DNA of 44,638 nucleotides, from the IMG/VR virus record IMGVR_UViG_3300020020_000075, positions 1 to 44,638 of that record, one strand, 5' to 3'. This DNA is from a virus. The notes beneath the pieces were generated by a model. The model made no database searches and was not told the DNA's origin. It was given only the letters and a program-made list of their open reading frames with translations. Below are positions 15,402 to 24,286 of the stretch, one piece after another. Position 1 is the stretch's first letter. Each line of letters opens with the position of its first letter. The position numbers and the translations under genes were made by a program.

Positions 15402-18400
15402 GCAGCGTTGACAATAGAGTCGTACATATGACGTTCGATAACGCGAAGTTTGAACGTGATATTGCAAAGACAATTGCGTCCCTCGATAAGCTCAAAGCAG
15501 CTCTTGATTTCTCAAAGGTCAAGACGAACATTGGCGATCTCTCTGAGCTGTCTAAGCTCAAGATGAATCTCAACGCAACACAATTCAACGATCAACTCGC
15601 CGAAGCATTCCGTGGGGTTGACAAACTCAAGAACAGCCTCAACTTTGGCGCAACGTCTAAGAGTTTCGATCATCTCACCGAAGCTACGAAGAAGTTTAAT
15701 CTAAATGGTATGGCGAGTGCCGTTGCTGGGGTTGGCACTAAATTCTCTGCGCTGAGTGTTATTGGTGTAACTGCCCTCGCAACACTCGCTAGCAAAGCTG
15801 TAACCGCCGGTTTCAACATGGCGAAGGGGTTGACAGTAGCCCCAATCCTCGACGGTTTCCGTGAGATGGAAACCAACATGAACTCGATCCAGACTATCTT
15901 GGCGAACACGTCAAGTAAGGGATCGACGCTCGATGATGTTAACAAAGCCCTTGCGCAGCTGAACGAATATTCCGATCAGACCATCTACAACTTCTCACAG
16001 ATGGCACGAAATATCGGTACGTTCACGGCTGCTGGTGTTGATCTAGACACGTCAGTCAATGCGATCAAGGGTATTGCCAACCTGGCCGCCATTTCTGGGT
16101 CTAACTCAGAACAAGCAAGCTCCGCAATGTACCAGTTGTCTCAGGCTCTCGCTACGGGAACCTTGAAGCTAATTGACTGGAACTCGGTTGTCAATGCGGG
16201 TATGGGTGGCGAAGTATTCAAGAACGCCTTGTTCGAAACAGGTAAGGCACTTGGCACTATTGCCGACGTCCCAATCGGCAAAACACTCAAGGAGTGGGAA
16301 GATTCCGGAAACAACTTCCGTGACTCACTTCAAGACGGGTGGATTACCTCTGAAGTTCTCACTACAACACTTCAGGCATTCACTGGCGATCTAGACGAAG
16401 CATCTCTTGTTGCTCTCGGATATACCGACAAGCAAGCTAAAGAGATGATCAAGCTGGGTGCCCTAGGTAAGGCTGCCGCGACAGAAGTCAAGACGCTTAC
16501 CCAGTTGTTGGGGACAGTCAGGGAATCTGTAGGATCTGGATGGTCACAAACGTTCGGTATCGTATTTGGCGACTTTGAAGAGGCAAAGGGTCTTTTCACT
16601 GGTTTGAGCGAATCGATTGGCGCATATGTCAAGCGTCAAGCAGCCTCTCGTAACACTCTCCTCCAAGGTTGGAAAGATCTTGGCGGTCGTGATCGTTTGA
16701 TCAAGGGTTTGCAGGATGGCTTCTTCGCTTTGCGACGTGTGCTCATTCAATTGCGCCTAGCTTTTAGCGACGTATTCCCGAAGATCACATCAGAACGACT
16801 CTTCGAACTGACTGATAAGTTCGCTCAGTTCACAGAGAATATGAAGCCTAGTGTTAAGACACTAGAGACTTTGCGTCATATTTTCGAGGGTTTCGCTGCT
16901 GTAGTTGAGATCGCCAAAGAGGTTATATCTGAAGTCATCGGGACATTCCAAACGCTCTTTGCTGCTCTTCGTGAGGAGCATGGGGGCGGAATTCTCGACT
17001 TCTTCATTGATTTCTCGCAGACACTTCAGGATTTGAAGACTCGTTTGGTGGATGAAGGCGGTATTGCTGAGTTCTTTGACGATCTCACAGAGAAGCTTTT
17101 GCACCCAATTGAGTCCCTAAAGCTCCTAAAAGACGAATTCCTAGGGTTCTTTGATGGTATTGATTTTGGCTCGTTAGACGGGCTCACAGAGGCCTTTCAG
17201 AGGGTCAAGGACAAGGTCGTAGAACTGGTCGAGTCTTTGGGCTTCGACATCAAAATCCCAGACAAGCTTACAGAGCTTTTCGACTCGTTTACTGGAGTCG
17301 TAGATGACAGCACGAGTAATTCTGTTACTGGTGGCTTTGATCGTCTCGCTTCTATCGTCGAAACTATCGGTGGGGCATTCGAGAAGGTCACAGATATTGC
17401 TGGAAAGTTGTACGACGCGCTCAAGAAAGTTGACAATGTCTTCGGTTGGATCTGGGACAAGCTCATGCTTCTCAAGGATCTCGGTGTCGAAGTGCTCGAG
17501 ACTATGTGGGGCTTTGCTAAGGAGATCGGTGATGCACTAAGTGACGGTCTCAACTCGGACGAGCTTCAAAGTGTTCTGGATATTCTTGACACGATCGCTC
17601 TGCTTATGGGTGGACGAGGTATTCAGTCGCTTGGTAAGAACGGTCTCGGGATCAATCTCGCTGCCGACTTGACCGGTGGTAATCTCCCAAGAATGGGTAG
17701 AGCTGTAGACCAACTTGGCGGAGTCTTCGGAGCATTCAGAACAAACCTCGACACCCTCACTGATTCGTTGAAGACGATGCAGACTCAGATTAGGGCGAAT
17801 GCTCTACTCGATATTGCTAAGGCTTTGGCGCTCCTTACGGTTTCAGTGCTGGTGTTGTCATTCATCAACCCCGAATCGATCGCTAAGTCGTTGACTGCTA
17901 TGGCTATCGGTATGGGTCAGTTGATTGGTGCTGTAGCGCTCTTGAACGTCTCTGCTTCTAAAGCAGGATTGGGCCCGACAGGTTCTATTCAGCTAGCTGG
18001 TATGGGCGCAGCGCTTATTCTGCTAGCCGGAGCAATGGTCGTAATGGCTGGAGCTTTAGCTATATTGGCAGCGATCAAGCCAGAAAAGCTAGCGAATGGT
18101 CTTCTTACTCTTCAGATCCTGATTGTCGAAATGGCAACCGCAGCAACTCTGTTGAAGGGGGCAGGCCCAAGCCTTATCGCAGCTGGCGTTGGTATGATGG
18201 GAATTGCTCTCGCTATGAATATGATGGTTCCGGCGCTCATGCTATTTTCTACGATGTCGTGGGAAGAGCTGGGTAAAGGATTGTCCGCAGTAGCGGGAGC
18301 ACTTGTGCTTATCGTTGGCGCAGTCAATCTTATTCCGCCGTCTATCATCCTAATCGGCCCGGGCTTGGTTGCTGTTGCGTTTGCGCTCAATCTAATGGCT

Positions 18401-20407
18401 GCGTCTATGTTGTTGTTTGCGACTATGTCGTGGAAGGATATCGGTAAGGGTCTGGTCGCATTGGGTGGAGGCTTGGCTCTTGTAGCCACCGCCATGCATT
18501 TGATGCCATTGACTTCTATATTTACCGGTCCTGCTTTGATTGCTGTGGCTGTTGCACTCACTATTCTTGGTGGAGCTCTTAAGATCTTCGCTACGATGTC
18601 GTGGGAAGAAATCGGCAAATCGATGGCTGTGCTAGGTGCTTCACTGCTTATTCTCGCAGCTGGACTTACTTTGATGCAAGCTGCTATTCCTGGGGCTATT
18701 GCTCTTGGTATTGCGGCAGCATCGCTAGGTTTGTTCACTGGTGTACTCAAGGGTATGGCTAAGATTAGTTGGAGAGATTTGGGCAAGGGATTGGCTGTAA
18801 TGGCTCTATCTCTAGCAGCGCTTGGCGCAGCAGCTCTTATCCTTAGTGCTACTGGCGCTATTCCAGCTATATTCTTGCTCGGTGTTGCATTGGTAGCACT
18901 TGGTGCTGGTTTCGCATTGCTCGGTGTTGGTGCTGGTTTGTTGGCGGAAGCCTTCAAAATCATTGCTGATGCTGGAACCGAAGGTGTTGACGTACTTTTG
19001 TACGCCATCGATGCGCTTATCGTACGCATTCCAGACATGCTTATGGTGGTCATTGAAGCTCTCAATGCCATTGCGTTGTCTATGCTTGAAGCGCTACCTG
19101 CTATCATTGAGGCAACCGGTAAGATCATTCAAGCATTGCTTCGGGTGATTATCGACGCCGTTCCGGATATTGTCGAAGCTGGTATTGCAATCGTAGCGGG
19201 ATTCTTGAAAGTTATTCGAGAGTCTGGTGACGATTTCTTTGAAACCGGTTTCTCGCTCCTTATGGAGTTCCTGCATGGTATCGAGGACAACATCACGGAT
19301 ATTACGAGCACTGTGGCGTCAATCATTGAGAAGTTCCTCGAAGAGCTTGCTCGCCATATTCCAGACCTCGTTACGGCTGGTGCTAGCTTCCTGATTGGAT
19401 TCCTCGAAGGCGTCGGTAAGAATATCGACGATGTCGTTACAGCTGGTGTTGGTATTCTCACATCGTTCCTCGAGGGAGTGCTTGAGAATATTGATGACAT
19501 TGCAGATACCGTTGGTGAAATCGTCACAACACTTATCGAGGAAATCGGTGAGCTGTATGGCGATATTGCTACTGCTGGTGCTGATGCTTTGGTTGAGTTC
19601 TTGGGTGGTCTTACTGGCGATGCTAGAAAGATCGTCCGAGCGGCTACTGACCTGATCATCGGTGTTACTACAGCACTTGCAGACGAGGCTGTCAGGCTTG
19701 CTAATCGTATGGCCAGGGTTCTCATTGCGTTGCTCGATGGTCTTGCTTTGGCTATCGACAACAATGATGAGGCTATCGGTCAGTCTATGCGTAGACTTGT
19801 GCGAGCTATGATCGAAGGTTTGGTCGTAGCCGTCGGCGCCGATGATATTGCGAGAGCTTTGTGGAAGATCGGCGAGCGTATGGCCGGCGGAATAGTTACC
19901 GGGTTCCTAAATAAGTTGGGTATTGATTCTCCGTCTAAAGAGTTCATCAAGTTTGGTGGATACATCACTGATGGTCTCGTCGAGGGTATGAGCGATAGCG
20001 CCATTAGATCCGAACGTGCCGCTACAAGCATGGCTACAGGTGTTGTGCAGTCGTTCAACACTGCACTTGAGAATGCCAAAGTGGTCATGGAGGGCACGGA
20101 CGAATTCAACCCCACCATCACGCCTATCCTGGACCTATCCAACGTCAAAGCTACGGCGAACCAACTCGGAACTATTCTGGGTACGCAACCGCTTCAAGCT
20201 ACAGCATCTCTACAGGCAGCAAACAACGTGTCCGCAGAGACTACTCGAGCCAGAGAAAACGCGGCAGTAGAAGAGCAGCAAACATTTGTGCGAGAAGTCA
20301 AGTTCGAACAGAACAACTACTCACCGACACAGCTGAACACGGCTACTCTCTACCGTCAAAATAGGAACCAAATCGAATTGGCTAAGAAAGAACTGGAGGT
20401 CGTATGA
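15398..20407 (+). CDS. Tape measure protein
   Basis: 1669 aa, the longest gene. The ATG at 15398 overlaps the upstream stop; a TTG at 15380 is less likely. Residues ~1-400 are helical with a conserved tape-measure region (ETNMNSIQTILANTSSKG, AMYQLSQALATGTLKLIDWN). Residues ~800-1200 are very hydrophobic and contain four repeats, each with (I/M)SWxx(L/I)GK, whose Trp are at 955, 1012, 1069 and 1125, a period of 56-57 aa. The C-terminal part is helical and ends with charged residues. It sets tail length and passes into the host at DNA injection. Confidence 0.95.
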   Translation: MSSVDNRVVHMTFDNAKFERDIAKTIASLDKLKAALDFSKVKTNIGDLSELSKLKMNLNATQFNDQLAEAFRGVDKLKNSLNFGATSKSFDHLTEATKKFNLNGMASAVAGVGTKFSALSVIGVTALATLASKAVTAGFNMAKGLTVAPILDGFREMETNMNSIQTILANTSSKGSTLDDVNKALAQLNEYSDQTIYNFSQMARNIGTFTAAGVDLDTSVNAIKGIANLAAISGSNSEQASSAMYQLSQALATGTLKLIDWNSVVNAGMGGEVFKNALFETGKALGTIADVPIGKTLKEWEDSGNNFRDSLQDGWITSEVLTTTLQAFTGDLDEASLVALGYTDKQAKEMIKLGALGKAAATEVKTLTQLLGTVRESVGSGWSQTFGIVFGDFEEAKGLFTGLSESIGAYVKRQAASRNTLLQGWKDLGGRDRLIKGLQDGFFALRRVLIQLRLAFSDVFPKITSERLFELTDKFAQFTENMKPSVKTLETLRHIFEGFAAVVEIAKEVISEVIGTFQTLFAALREEHGGGILDFFIDFSQTLQDLKTRLVDEGGIAEFFDDLTEKLLHPIESLKLLKDEFLGFFDGIDFGSLDGLTEAFQRVKDKVVELVESLGFDIKIPDKLTELFDSFTGVVDDSTSNSVTGGFDRLASIVETIGGAFEKVTDIAGKLYDALKKVDNVFGWIWDKLMLLKDLGVEVLETMWGFAKEIGDALSDGLNSDELQSVLDILDTIALLMGGRGIQSLGKNGLGINLAADLTGGNLPRMGRAVDQLGGVFGAFRTNLDTLTDSLKTMQTQIRANALLDIAKALALLTVSVLVLSFINPESIAKSLTAMAIGMGQLIGAVALLNVSASKAGLGPTGSIQLAGMGAALILLAGAMVVMAGALAILAAIKPEKLANGLLTLQILIVEMATAATLLKGAGPSLIAAGVGMMGIALAMNMMVPALMLFSTMSWEELGKGLSAVAGALVLIVGAVNLIPPSIILIGPGLVAVAFALNLMAASMLLFATMSWKDIGKGLVALGGGLALVATAMHLMPLTSIFTGPALIAVAVALTILGGALKIFATMSWEEIGKSMAVLGASLLILAAGLTLMQAAIPGAIALGIAAASLGLFTGVLKGMAKISWRDLGKGLAVMALSLAALGAAALILSATGAIPAIFLLGVALVALGAGFALLGVGAGLLAEAFKIIADAGTEGVDVLLYAIDALIVRIPDMLMVVIEALNAIALSMLEALPAIIEATGKIIQALLRVIIDAVPDIVEAGIAIVAGFLKVIRESGDDFFETGFSLLMEFLHGIEDNITDITSTVASIIEKFLEELARHIPDLVTAGASFLIGFLEGVGKNIDDVVTAGVGILTSFLEGVLENIDDIADTVGEIVTTLIEEIGELYGDIATAGADALVEFLGGLTGDARKIVRAATDLIIGVTTALADEAVRLANRMARVLIALLDGLALAIDNNDEAIGQSMRRLVRAMIEGLVVAVGADDIARALWKIGERMAGGIVTGFLNKLGIDSPSKEFIKFGGYITDGLVEGMSDSAIRSERAATSMATGVVQSFNTALENAKVVMEGTDEFNPTITPILDLSNVKATANQLGTILGTQPLQATASLQAANNVSAETTRARENAAVEEQQTFVREVKFEQNNYSPTQLNTATLYRQNRNQIELAKKELEVV

Positions 20408-21240
20408 GAGTAAGTAGTATTGACCTATATTCCAACGACCTCCTGGTGACTACGTTCGATGTGAATCGAAGAGACGTCCGGAACCCGTATATCCTCAAGG
20501 GGGTTACGGGTCTGGACGCCGATTCCATCGTTCCACAATTCTATGGGCAAGGCGCTGAGTCTGGATCTAATTTCAACGATCTAGTATTGGAGCCTAGGGA
20601 AATCACACTGAAGATTGGGCTGAATCCGGACTATCGTCTCGGTCACGAGATGTCGGACCTTAGAGGTACGTTATATCGTGCTATTGCCTCTTCCCGAAAG
20701 GGTACGATTCAGCTGCGATTCAATGAGGACGCTGCAACTGTTGGCGCTATCACAGGCTTCGTGACGAAGTTTGAGGGACCGCTCGGTGCCAAAGACGTCG
20801 AAGTTACGATCACAATGCGATGCGACGATCCTATATTCAAGTCATTGTACGTTGCTAGTGCGATTGTCTCTGAGTTTGTCTCGGACACGATTGTGGTTAC
20901 AGATCCTACTTCGACATCCCCGCATGGCTTCAAACTGAAGCTCACATTTGACGATACGTTGTTCAGCTTCCTAATGCAAGAACAAGAAATCGATCCAGAT
21001 TGGTTCTTTCAAATCGGCTATACGTTCAACGCAGGTGACGAGCTATATTTGTCCAGTGAAGCTGGCAACAAGTATGCATACCGTGTACGAAGCGCCGTTA
21101 CGCTACAGCTAATGGATCTCATCGTGCCTGGCTCTATGTGGCCAGTGATGTTTCCAGGGGAGAACTCGTACTGGATTTCTGATACGGCGGACATGACCTT
21201 TAACGAGTGGTATTGGTATGAGACTCACTGGGGTGTATAA
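20404..21240 (+). CDS. Distal tail protein (Dit-like)
   Basis: 278 aa. The N-terminal half is a beta domain with VTTFDVNRRDVRNPYILKG, FNDLVLEPREITLKIGLNP and GTIQLRFNEDAATVGAITGFV, the typical layout of siphovirus Dit proteins that form the hexameric ring under the tube. The C-terminal ~100 residues are a second beta module with several Trp/Tyr near the end. Start overlaps the tape measure stop; stop shares one base with the next start. Confidence 0.8.
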   Translation: MRVSSIDLYSNDLLVTTFDVNRRDVRNPYILKGVTGLDADSIVPQFYGQGAESGSNFNDLVLEPREITLKIGLNPDYRLGHEMSDLRGTLYRAIASSRKGTIQLRFNEDAATVGAITGFVTKFEGPLGAKDVEVTITMRCDDPIFKSLYVASAIVSEFVSDTIVVTDPTSTSPHGFKLKLTFDDTLFSFLMQEQEIDPDWFFQIGYTFNAGDELYLSSEAGNKYAYRVRSAVTLQLMDLIVPGSMWPVMFPGENSYWISDTADMTFNEWYWYETHWGV

Positions 21241-22364
21241 TGCAGTTATTCAAATTCATCCCCACCGTCTCTGACCAAGGCTATCTCGAACAAGGCGCGT
21301 TCATCAACGGCATCAAGACGGCCACTTGGGTTGAGAGATATCGTGAGCCAGGAGAAGTGACCATCACAGCGCCAGTCAGTTCTGGACTTAGAACCTTCTT
21401 GCCTCCTGGTACGATCATATCTCACACAGACACTCTCGAAGCAATGATGATCGAGAATGCTGAGATCACAGAAGAGAAAGATGGAGAGGCTCCTGAGATT
21501 AGATTCACGGGGCGCAGTCTGGATGCTTGGCTTGAACAGCGTGTTGTAGGTGAGGACATCGAGACATATTTCGGTTTGATCCTCAACTTCTTCCCGTATG
21601 AGCTGGCGTATGACACGTCTTGGTTTCAGGCTAAGGCGCTTATTGCGCATCACTTGAACAACGCTACAGGCATTCTCACGTCTAACATCGACGGTATCGT
21701 ACCGATCGATAATCAGCAGCATATTGGTCCTAGCACTGCTGCGGCACGCATTATTGAACCAACATATTTGCACAAGGCTGTAATGGAGCTGCTTGCTATC
21801 GACGACTTCGGTATCAAGGTAGTTCGACCAAATGATGCCAACGTTGATCCTTTAACGACAGAATTTCGTATTCACAATGGGAACGATTTGACCGACAGTG
21901 TCATATTCTCCCACCTAGCAGGTGACCTTCAGAAGGCTAGATATTTCTGGAGTATCAAATCACACAAAACTGACTACTTTGCTGTATCTACATATTTCAT
22001 GACGAGAAGTGATTCCGCTTCCACAGGATTCAATCGTCGCACCATCCTAGTAGACTGCTCAGATATGGACGGGCATTTGAGTGATACCGAGGTAATCGAT
22101 GAAGACGTTCATGAACCGATTACCGATGCCATGATTGCGAGAGGTGAACAAGCCGTCCGTAACAGAAACGCTCAAACGATTATGAGCACGAACGTTACGG
22201 CGACCACCCAGTACAAGTTTCGTCAGCATTATGATGTTGGGGATATTGTATACGTCAAGGGTAATTACGACACAGAAGCTGTTATGCGAGTAACAGAACA
22301 TGTGGAGTTTCTTGATGAAACTGGTGAAAGCGGCTACCCAACTCTCTCTGCGGTTAATGAGTAG
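21240..22364 (+). CDS. Tail-associated protein, ReqiPepy6 gp37-like
   Basis: 374 aa. FIPTVSDQGYLEQGAFINGI, TATWVERYREPGEVTITAP and the central IRFTGRSLDAWLEQR agree with the Siphovirus ReqiPepy6 gp37-like family (named after a Rhodococcus phage). The C-terminal DVGDIVYVKGNYD and TEHVEFLDETG also fit. It forms part of the tail tip below Dit. The start codon shares its first base with the previous stop, indicating coupling. No catalytic motif is visible. Confidence 0.82.
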   Translation: MQLFKFIPTVSDQGYLEQGAFINGIKTATWVERYREPGEVTITAPVSSGLRTFLPPGTIISHTDTLEAMMIENAEITEEKDGEAPEIRFTGRSLDAWLEQRVVGEDIETYFGLILNFFPYELAYDTSWFQAKALIAHHLNNATGILTSNIDGIVPIDNQQHIGPSTAAARIIEPTYLHKAVMELLAIDDFGIKVVRPNDANVDPLTTEFRIHNGNDLTDSVIFSHLAGDLQKARYFWSIKSHKTDYFAVSTYFMTRSDSASTGFNRRTILVDCSDMDGHLSDTEVIDEDVHEPITDAMIARGEQAVRNRNAQTIMSTNVTATTQYKFRQHYDVGDIVYVKGNYDTEAVMRVTEHVEFLDETGESGYPTLSAVNE

Positions 22365-22375
22365 AAAGGGAAGTA

Positions 22376-22720
22376 ATGAAATTTCATGGTAAGGCGGGCC
22401 AAGAGCTAAGAACCTGGATTCTGTTCTTTGTTGGAATTTCATTGGTCGGCTTTTTCGCATGGCAGAGGAATCCACTAAACCCGTGGTGGACCCTAATCAT
22501 TGGAGCGTTCACGTGTACGGCGATCATCATAAGCGCTGTGCAAACCATAGTAGGAGGAATGAATGACCTCGCTCGACGAGCCGGGGATGAAGCGAAGAAA
22601 ATCAGACAACAGATTGACGAGTCAGATGATCCGCCTGAAGCGTCCTTTTCCGTTAATCTGGGGCATCGCCGCCTTATGTTTATTCCTTTGTTTCGCCGTC
22701 GTTACGCAAATGCAATTTAA
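22376..22720 (+). CDS. Membrane protein of the lysis region with two TM segments
   Basis: 114 aa. Two hydrophobic segments (WILFFVGISLVGFFAW at ~12-28 and WWTLIIGAFTCTAIIISAV at ~37-56) precede a charged C-terminal tail (RRAGDEAKKIRQQIDE). This could be a holin or antiholin. Its 3-prime 158 bases overlap the next gene in another frame. AAAGGGAAG precedes the ATG. Assignment rests on topology and on the true holin two genes downstream. Confidence 0.6.
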   Translation: MKFHGKAGQELRTWILFFVGISLVGFFAWQRNPLNPWWTLIIGAFTCTAIIISAVQTIVGGMNDLARRAGDEAKKIRQQIDESDDPPEASFSVNLGHRRLMFIPLFRRRYANAI

Positions 22721-23060
22721 TCGCATCAATGCAGAGAAATTCGAAGAAGCCAAAATGGCTGCGTATGAGAATGCTGAAAAAGCATACGCTGTAGCTGTTA
22801 CGGCTCATGAAAGCTGTATTCGATCGATTCAAATTCGAGAGACATACAAATCCATCTTCGGTGGCATTGAAAACATGTTCAAGACCACTGCAGACTTACC
22901 AGTAGCCCTACTTCCAGATAGTGAAGTGGCTAAAATCTACCAAGAAACTCTGACAAGAGATATTGACCGTTACATTACGAATCCCGTCCTAGAAGGGTTA
23001 CCTCCAATCGAGGTAGGTGATTGCCCTTTAGCACCGACGGATAAGCCTGAAAGGCCCTAA
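22563..23060 (+). CDS. Membrane-anchored protein overlapping the upstream gene
   Basis: 165 aa. Start at 22563 is supported by AGGAGG with 5-base spacing. A basic N-terminus precedes one TM segment (FPLIWGIAALCLFLCFAVV, ~29-47). After this comes a long helical part (EKFEEAKMAAYENAEKAYAV) and a Cys-containing C-terminal region ending in prolines. The 158-base out-of-frame overlap with the previous gene recalls overlapped spanin pairs, but no lipobox is seen. Function unknown; an accessory lysis protein is a guess from position. Confidence 0.55.
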   Translation: MTSLDEPGMKRRKSDNRLTSQMIRLKRPFPLIWGIAALCLFLCFAVVTQMQFNRINAEKFEEAKMAAYENAEKAYAVAVTAHESCIRSIQIRETYKSIFGGIENMFKTTADLPVALLPDSEVAKIYQETLTRDIDRYITNPVLEGLPPIEVGDCPLAPTDKPERP

Positions 23061-23062
23061 AT

Positions 23063-23431
23063 ATGGAACCTACGCAACCTATGTTGAGCACCAAGGTGTA
23101 TGAGATCTTGAAGACCCTCGTACAGCTTATTCTGCCTGCACTTGGTACGCTATATTTCACGTTGTCGAAGATCTGGGGAGAAGAGAAGCTTCCAAACCCA
23201 GAAGAAGTGGTTGGAACGTTGGCCGCATTGGCCACGTTTGGCGGCGTGACGCTACGTCTGTCCACCAAGTCGTATAACAACAGCGACGCACGGTTTGACG
23301 GTGATGTTGTAGTTTCACAGACTTCAGATGGAACTACCAGAATGTCCCTTGAACTGAATGATGATGTCCAAGTATTGCGAAATAAGGACGAGTTGTCGTT
23401 CAAGGTGGTTGGTCCAGATATCCTCGAGTAG
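23063..23431 (+). CDS. Phage holin, r1t type
   Basis: 122 aa. ILKTLVQLILPALGTLYFTL is TM1 (~14-33), followed by SKIWGEEKLPNPEEVVGTLAAL and TM2 to ~64 with the ending STKSYNN. This order (aq-ilpa-lgtly-fal-iwg and the second segment) is the r1t holin pattern. The C-terminal ~50 residues are polar and longer than in the shortest relatives. It forms membrane pores to release the endolysin at 5246. The start is 2 bases after the previous stop. Confidence 0.82.
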   Translation: MEPTQPMLSTKVYEILKTLVQLILPALGTLYFTLSKIWGEEKLPNPEEVVGTLAALATFGGVTLRLSTKSYNNSDARFDGDVVVSQTSDGTTRMSLELNDDVQVLRNKDELSFKVVGPDILE

Positions 23432-23433
23432 GT

Positions 23434-23457
23434 CGCACATTATACATCGTGTATAAT
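23434..23457 (+). promoter_or_regulatory. 24-bp promoter-like motif, copy 1
   Basis: CGCA, then 14 bases, then TATAAT (23452-23457). It is the copy with a perfect -10 hexamer. A perfect 7-base inverted repeat ATTATAC/GTATAAT (23439-23457) lies within it. It is the only motif in the gap between the holin and the 94-aa membrane protein gene. See the finding on nine fixed-spacing copies. Confidence 0.65.
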
Positions 23458-23480
23458 GGAAACCTACCGAAAGGATATAC

Positions 23481-23765
23481 ATGTTTGGATGGTCAAGAGG
23501 CAACTTTGACCCCCTCGACGCACCCATCGTAAGCCTATGCTCTGATTTGCAGACATATGGTCCGGAGACCCCCGAATACGCCAGAATGCTAGCGGAACTG
23601 GAAAGACTATATTCTCTGAAGGCAGCACAACGCCGACCGAGAGTATCGTCCGACACAGTTGCGATAGTGATTGGCAACATCGTGGGAATCCTGATCATTG
23701 TCTCATACGAGCATGGTCACGTGATGGCGTCGAAGGCGAAAGAGTACCTCATCAAACCCAGATAA
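23481..23765 (+). CDS. Small membrane protein
   Basis: 94 aa. The N-terminal half is soluble and helical (PEYARMLAELERLYSLKAA). A TM segment (VAIVIGNIVGILIIVSY) lies at ~60-76, then a basic tail. It is the first gene after the late/lysis block and is preceded by motif copy 1 and GAAAGGA. Family not recognised beyond a small phage membrane protein. Confidence 0.65.
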   Translation: MFGWSRGNFDPLDAPIVSLCSDLQTYGPETPEYARMLAELERLYSLKAAQRRPRVSSDTVAIVIGNIVGILIIVSYEHGHVMASKAKEYLIKPR

Positions 23766-23905
23766 CATCAATCCACACGTGGTGTGAACGCGTAGGAGTC
23801 ATGTGCAATTGCAAAGTACATGGCTTCTACGCTTTCGCATGTTTTACACCGATTCTCAAATTTTGCCTGCCGAAAATCCCCGGGGGGAATATCTGGGTAG
23901 AAGTT

Positions 23906-23929
23906 CGCAGAAAATACACGCCCTCTAAT
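23906..23929 (+). promoter_or_regulatory. 24-bp promoter-like motif, copy 2
   Basis: TTCGCA start, 14-base spacer containing AAATACA, then TCTAAT (23924-23929). It is followed directly by GAGAAG, the 5-prime strand of the small RNA at 23930. A CCCCGGGGGG run lies ~20 bases upstream. Confidence 0.65.
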
Positions 23930-24001
23930 GAGAAGTGTGCGCAAGCACTAGCTGGAGATTGCATGGAAGAGCATCCCACTACCCGGCTTCTCATTTTTGC
24001 C
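23930..24001 (+). ncRNA. Candidate 63-nt structured RNA with U-tract, A
   Basis: GAGAAG at 23930-23935 pairs with CTTCTC at 23987-23992; the pairing extends outward to AATGAGAAG / CTTCTCATT. Inside is a GUGC-GCAA-GCAC hairpin with a GNRA loop and a second weaker hairpin (GAUUGC / GCAUC). TTTTTGCC follows at once, as in an intrinsic terminator. It starts where motif copy 2 ends and is followed by motif copy 3. No tRNA T-arm is visible. Length matches the RNA at 24287. Confidence 0.5.
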
Positions 24002-24004
24002 TTT

Positions 24005-24028
24005 CGCAGAAAAGACATGTCATCTAAT
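24005..24028 (+). promoter_or_regulatory. 24-bp promoter-like motif, copy 3
   Basis: CGCA, 14 bases with AAAGACATG, TCTAAT (24023-24028), then AGAAAGGAAGG leading to the 57-aa gene. It begins 3 bases after the TTTTTGCC of RNA A, so RNA A and this gene look like separate units. Confidence 0.65.
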
Positions 24029-24046
24029 AGAAAGGAAGGACCTATC

Positions 24047-24220
24047 ATGAACAAAGCATGGATCAAATTCAAAGCCGAATGCGAAGAGAACCCCATCCGC
24101 GTTATTCTGGTCGTATCAATCGCCGTTGCATCTGCAGCGAAGTTGGTCGACTCAGTTAGCGCGGCTCAGGGACGACGCGCATACGCAAAACAAGTTGACC
24201 TGCGAGCCAGAGGGCTCTGA
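24047..24220 (+). CDS. Small membrane protein (57 aa)
   Basis: 57 aa. Start at 24047 after GAAAGGAAGG; the open frame extends upstream through the noncoding region but without a supported start. AWIKFKAECEENPIRVILVVSIAVASAAKLVDS gives one TM at ~19-35, followed by AQGRRAYAKQV, a basic tail. It resembles small 'SAAxGRRAYAxQV' membrane proteins that I have seen in other actinobacteriophages. Role unknown. Confidence 0.65.
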   Translation: MNKAWIKFKAECEENPIRVILVVSIAVASAAKLVDSVSAAQGRRAYAKQVDLRARGL

Positions 24221-24228
24221 CAATCAAG

Positions 24229-24259
24229 ACTACAAGCAGCGACAACGCTTGTAGTTTTC
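24229..24259 (+). terminator. Intrinsic terminator
   Basis: Perfect 9-bp stem ACTACAAGC / GCTTGTAGT (24229-24237 and 24247-24255) with a 9-base loop and a TTTTCT tail. It follows the 57-aa gene and is directly upstream of motif copy 4. Confidence 0.8.
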
Positions 24260-24262
24260 TCT

Positions 24263-24286
24263 CGCAAGAAATACATCTCCTCTAAT
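24263..24286 (+). promoter_or_regulatory. 24-bp promoter-like motif, copy 4
   Basis: CGCA, 14 bases with AAATACAT, TCTAAT (24281-24286). It begins within 8 bases of the preceding terminator stem and is followed directly by GAGAAGAAT of RNA B. Confidence 0.65.

Noticed and set aside
18112-19128. 338-aa antisense ORF in the tape measure
   Set aside because: Mirror of the hydrophobic repeats; all neighbouring genes are on the + strand.
23814-23838. A tenth motif copy near GCAAAGTACATGG ... TTCTACGC
   Set aside because: Two bases shorter and with no TAAT; it may be a decayed copy, but the GCGTAG/CTACGC dyad explains the ending as well.
23930-23992. RNA A (and RNA B, 24287-24349) as tRNA genes
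   Set aside because: Size and a 7-bp closing stem are tempting, but there is no T-arm (GGTTCGA type), no anticodon arm in the right place and no CCA position.
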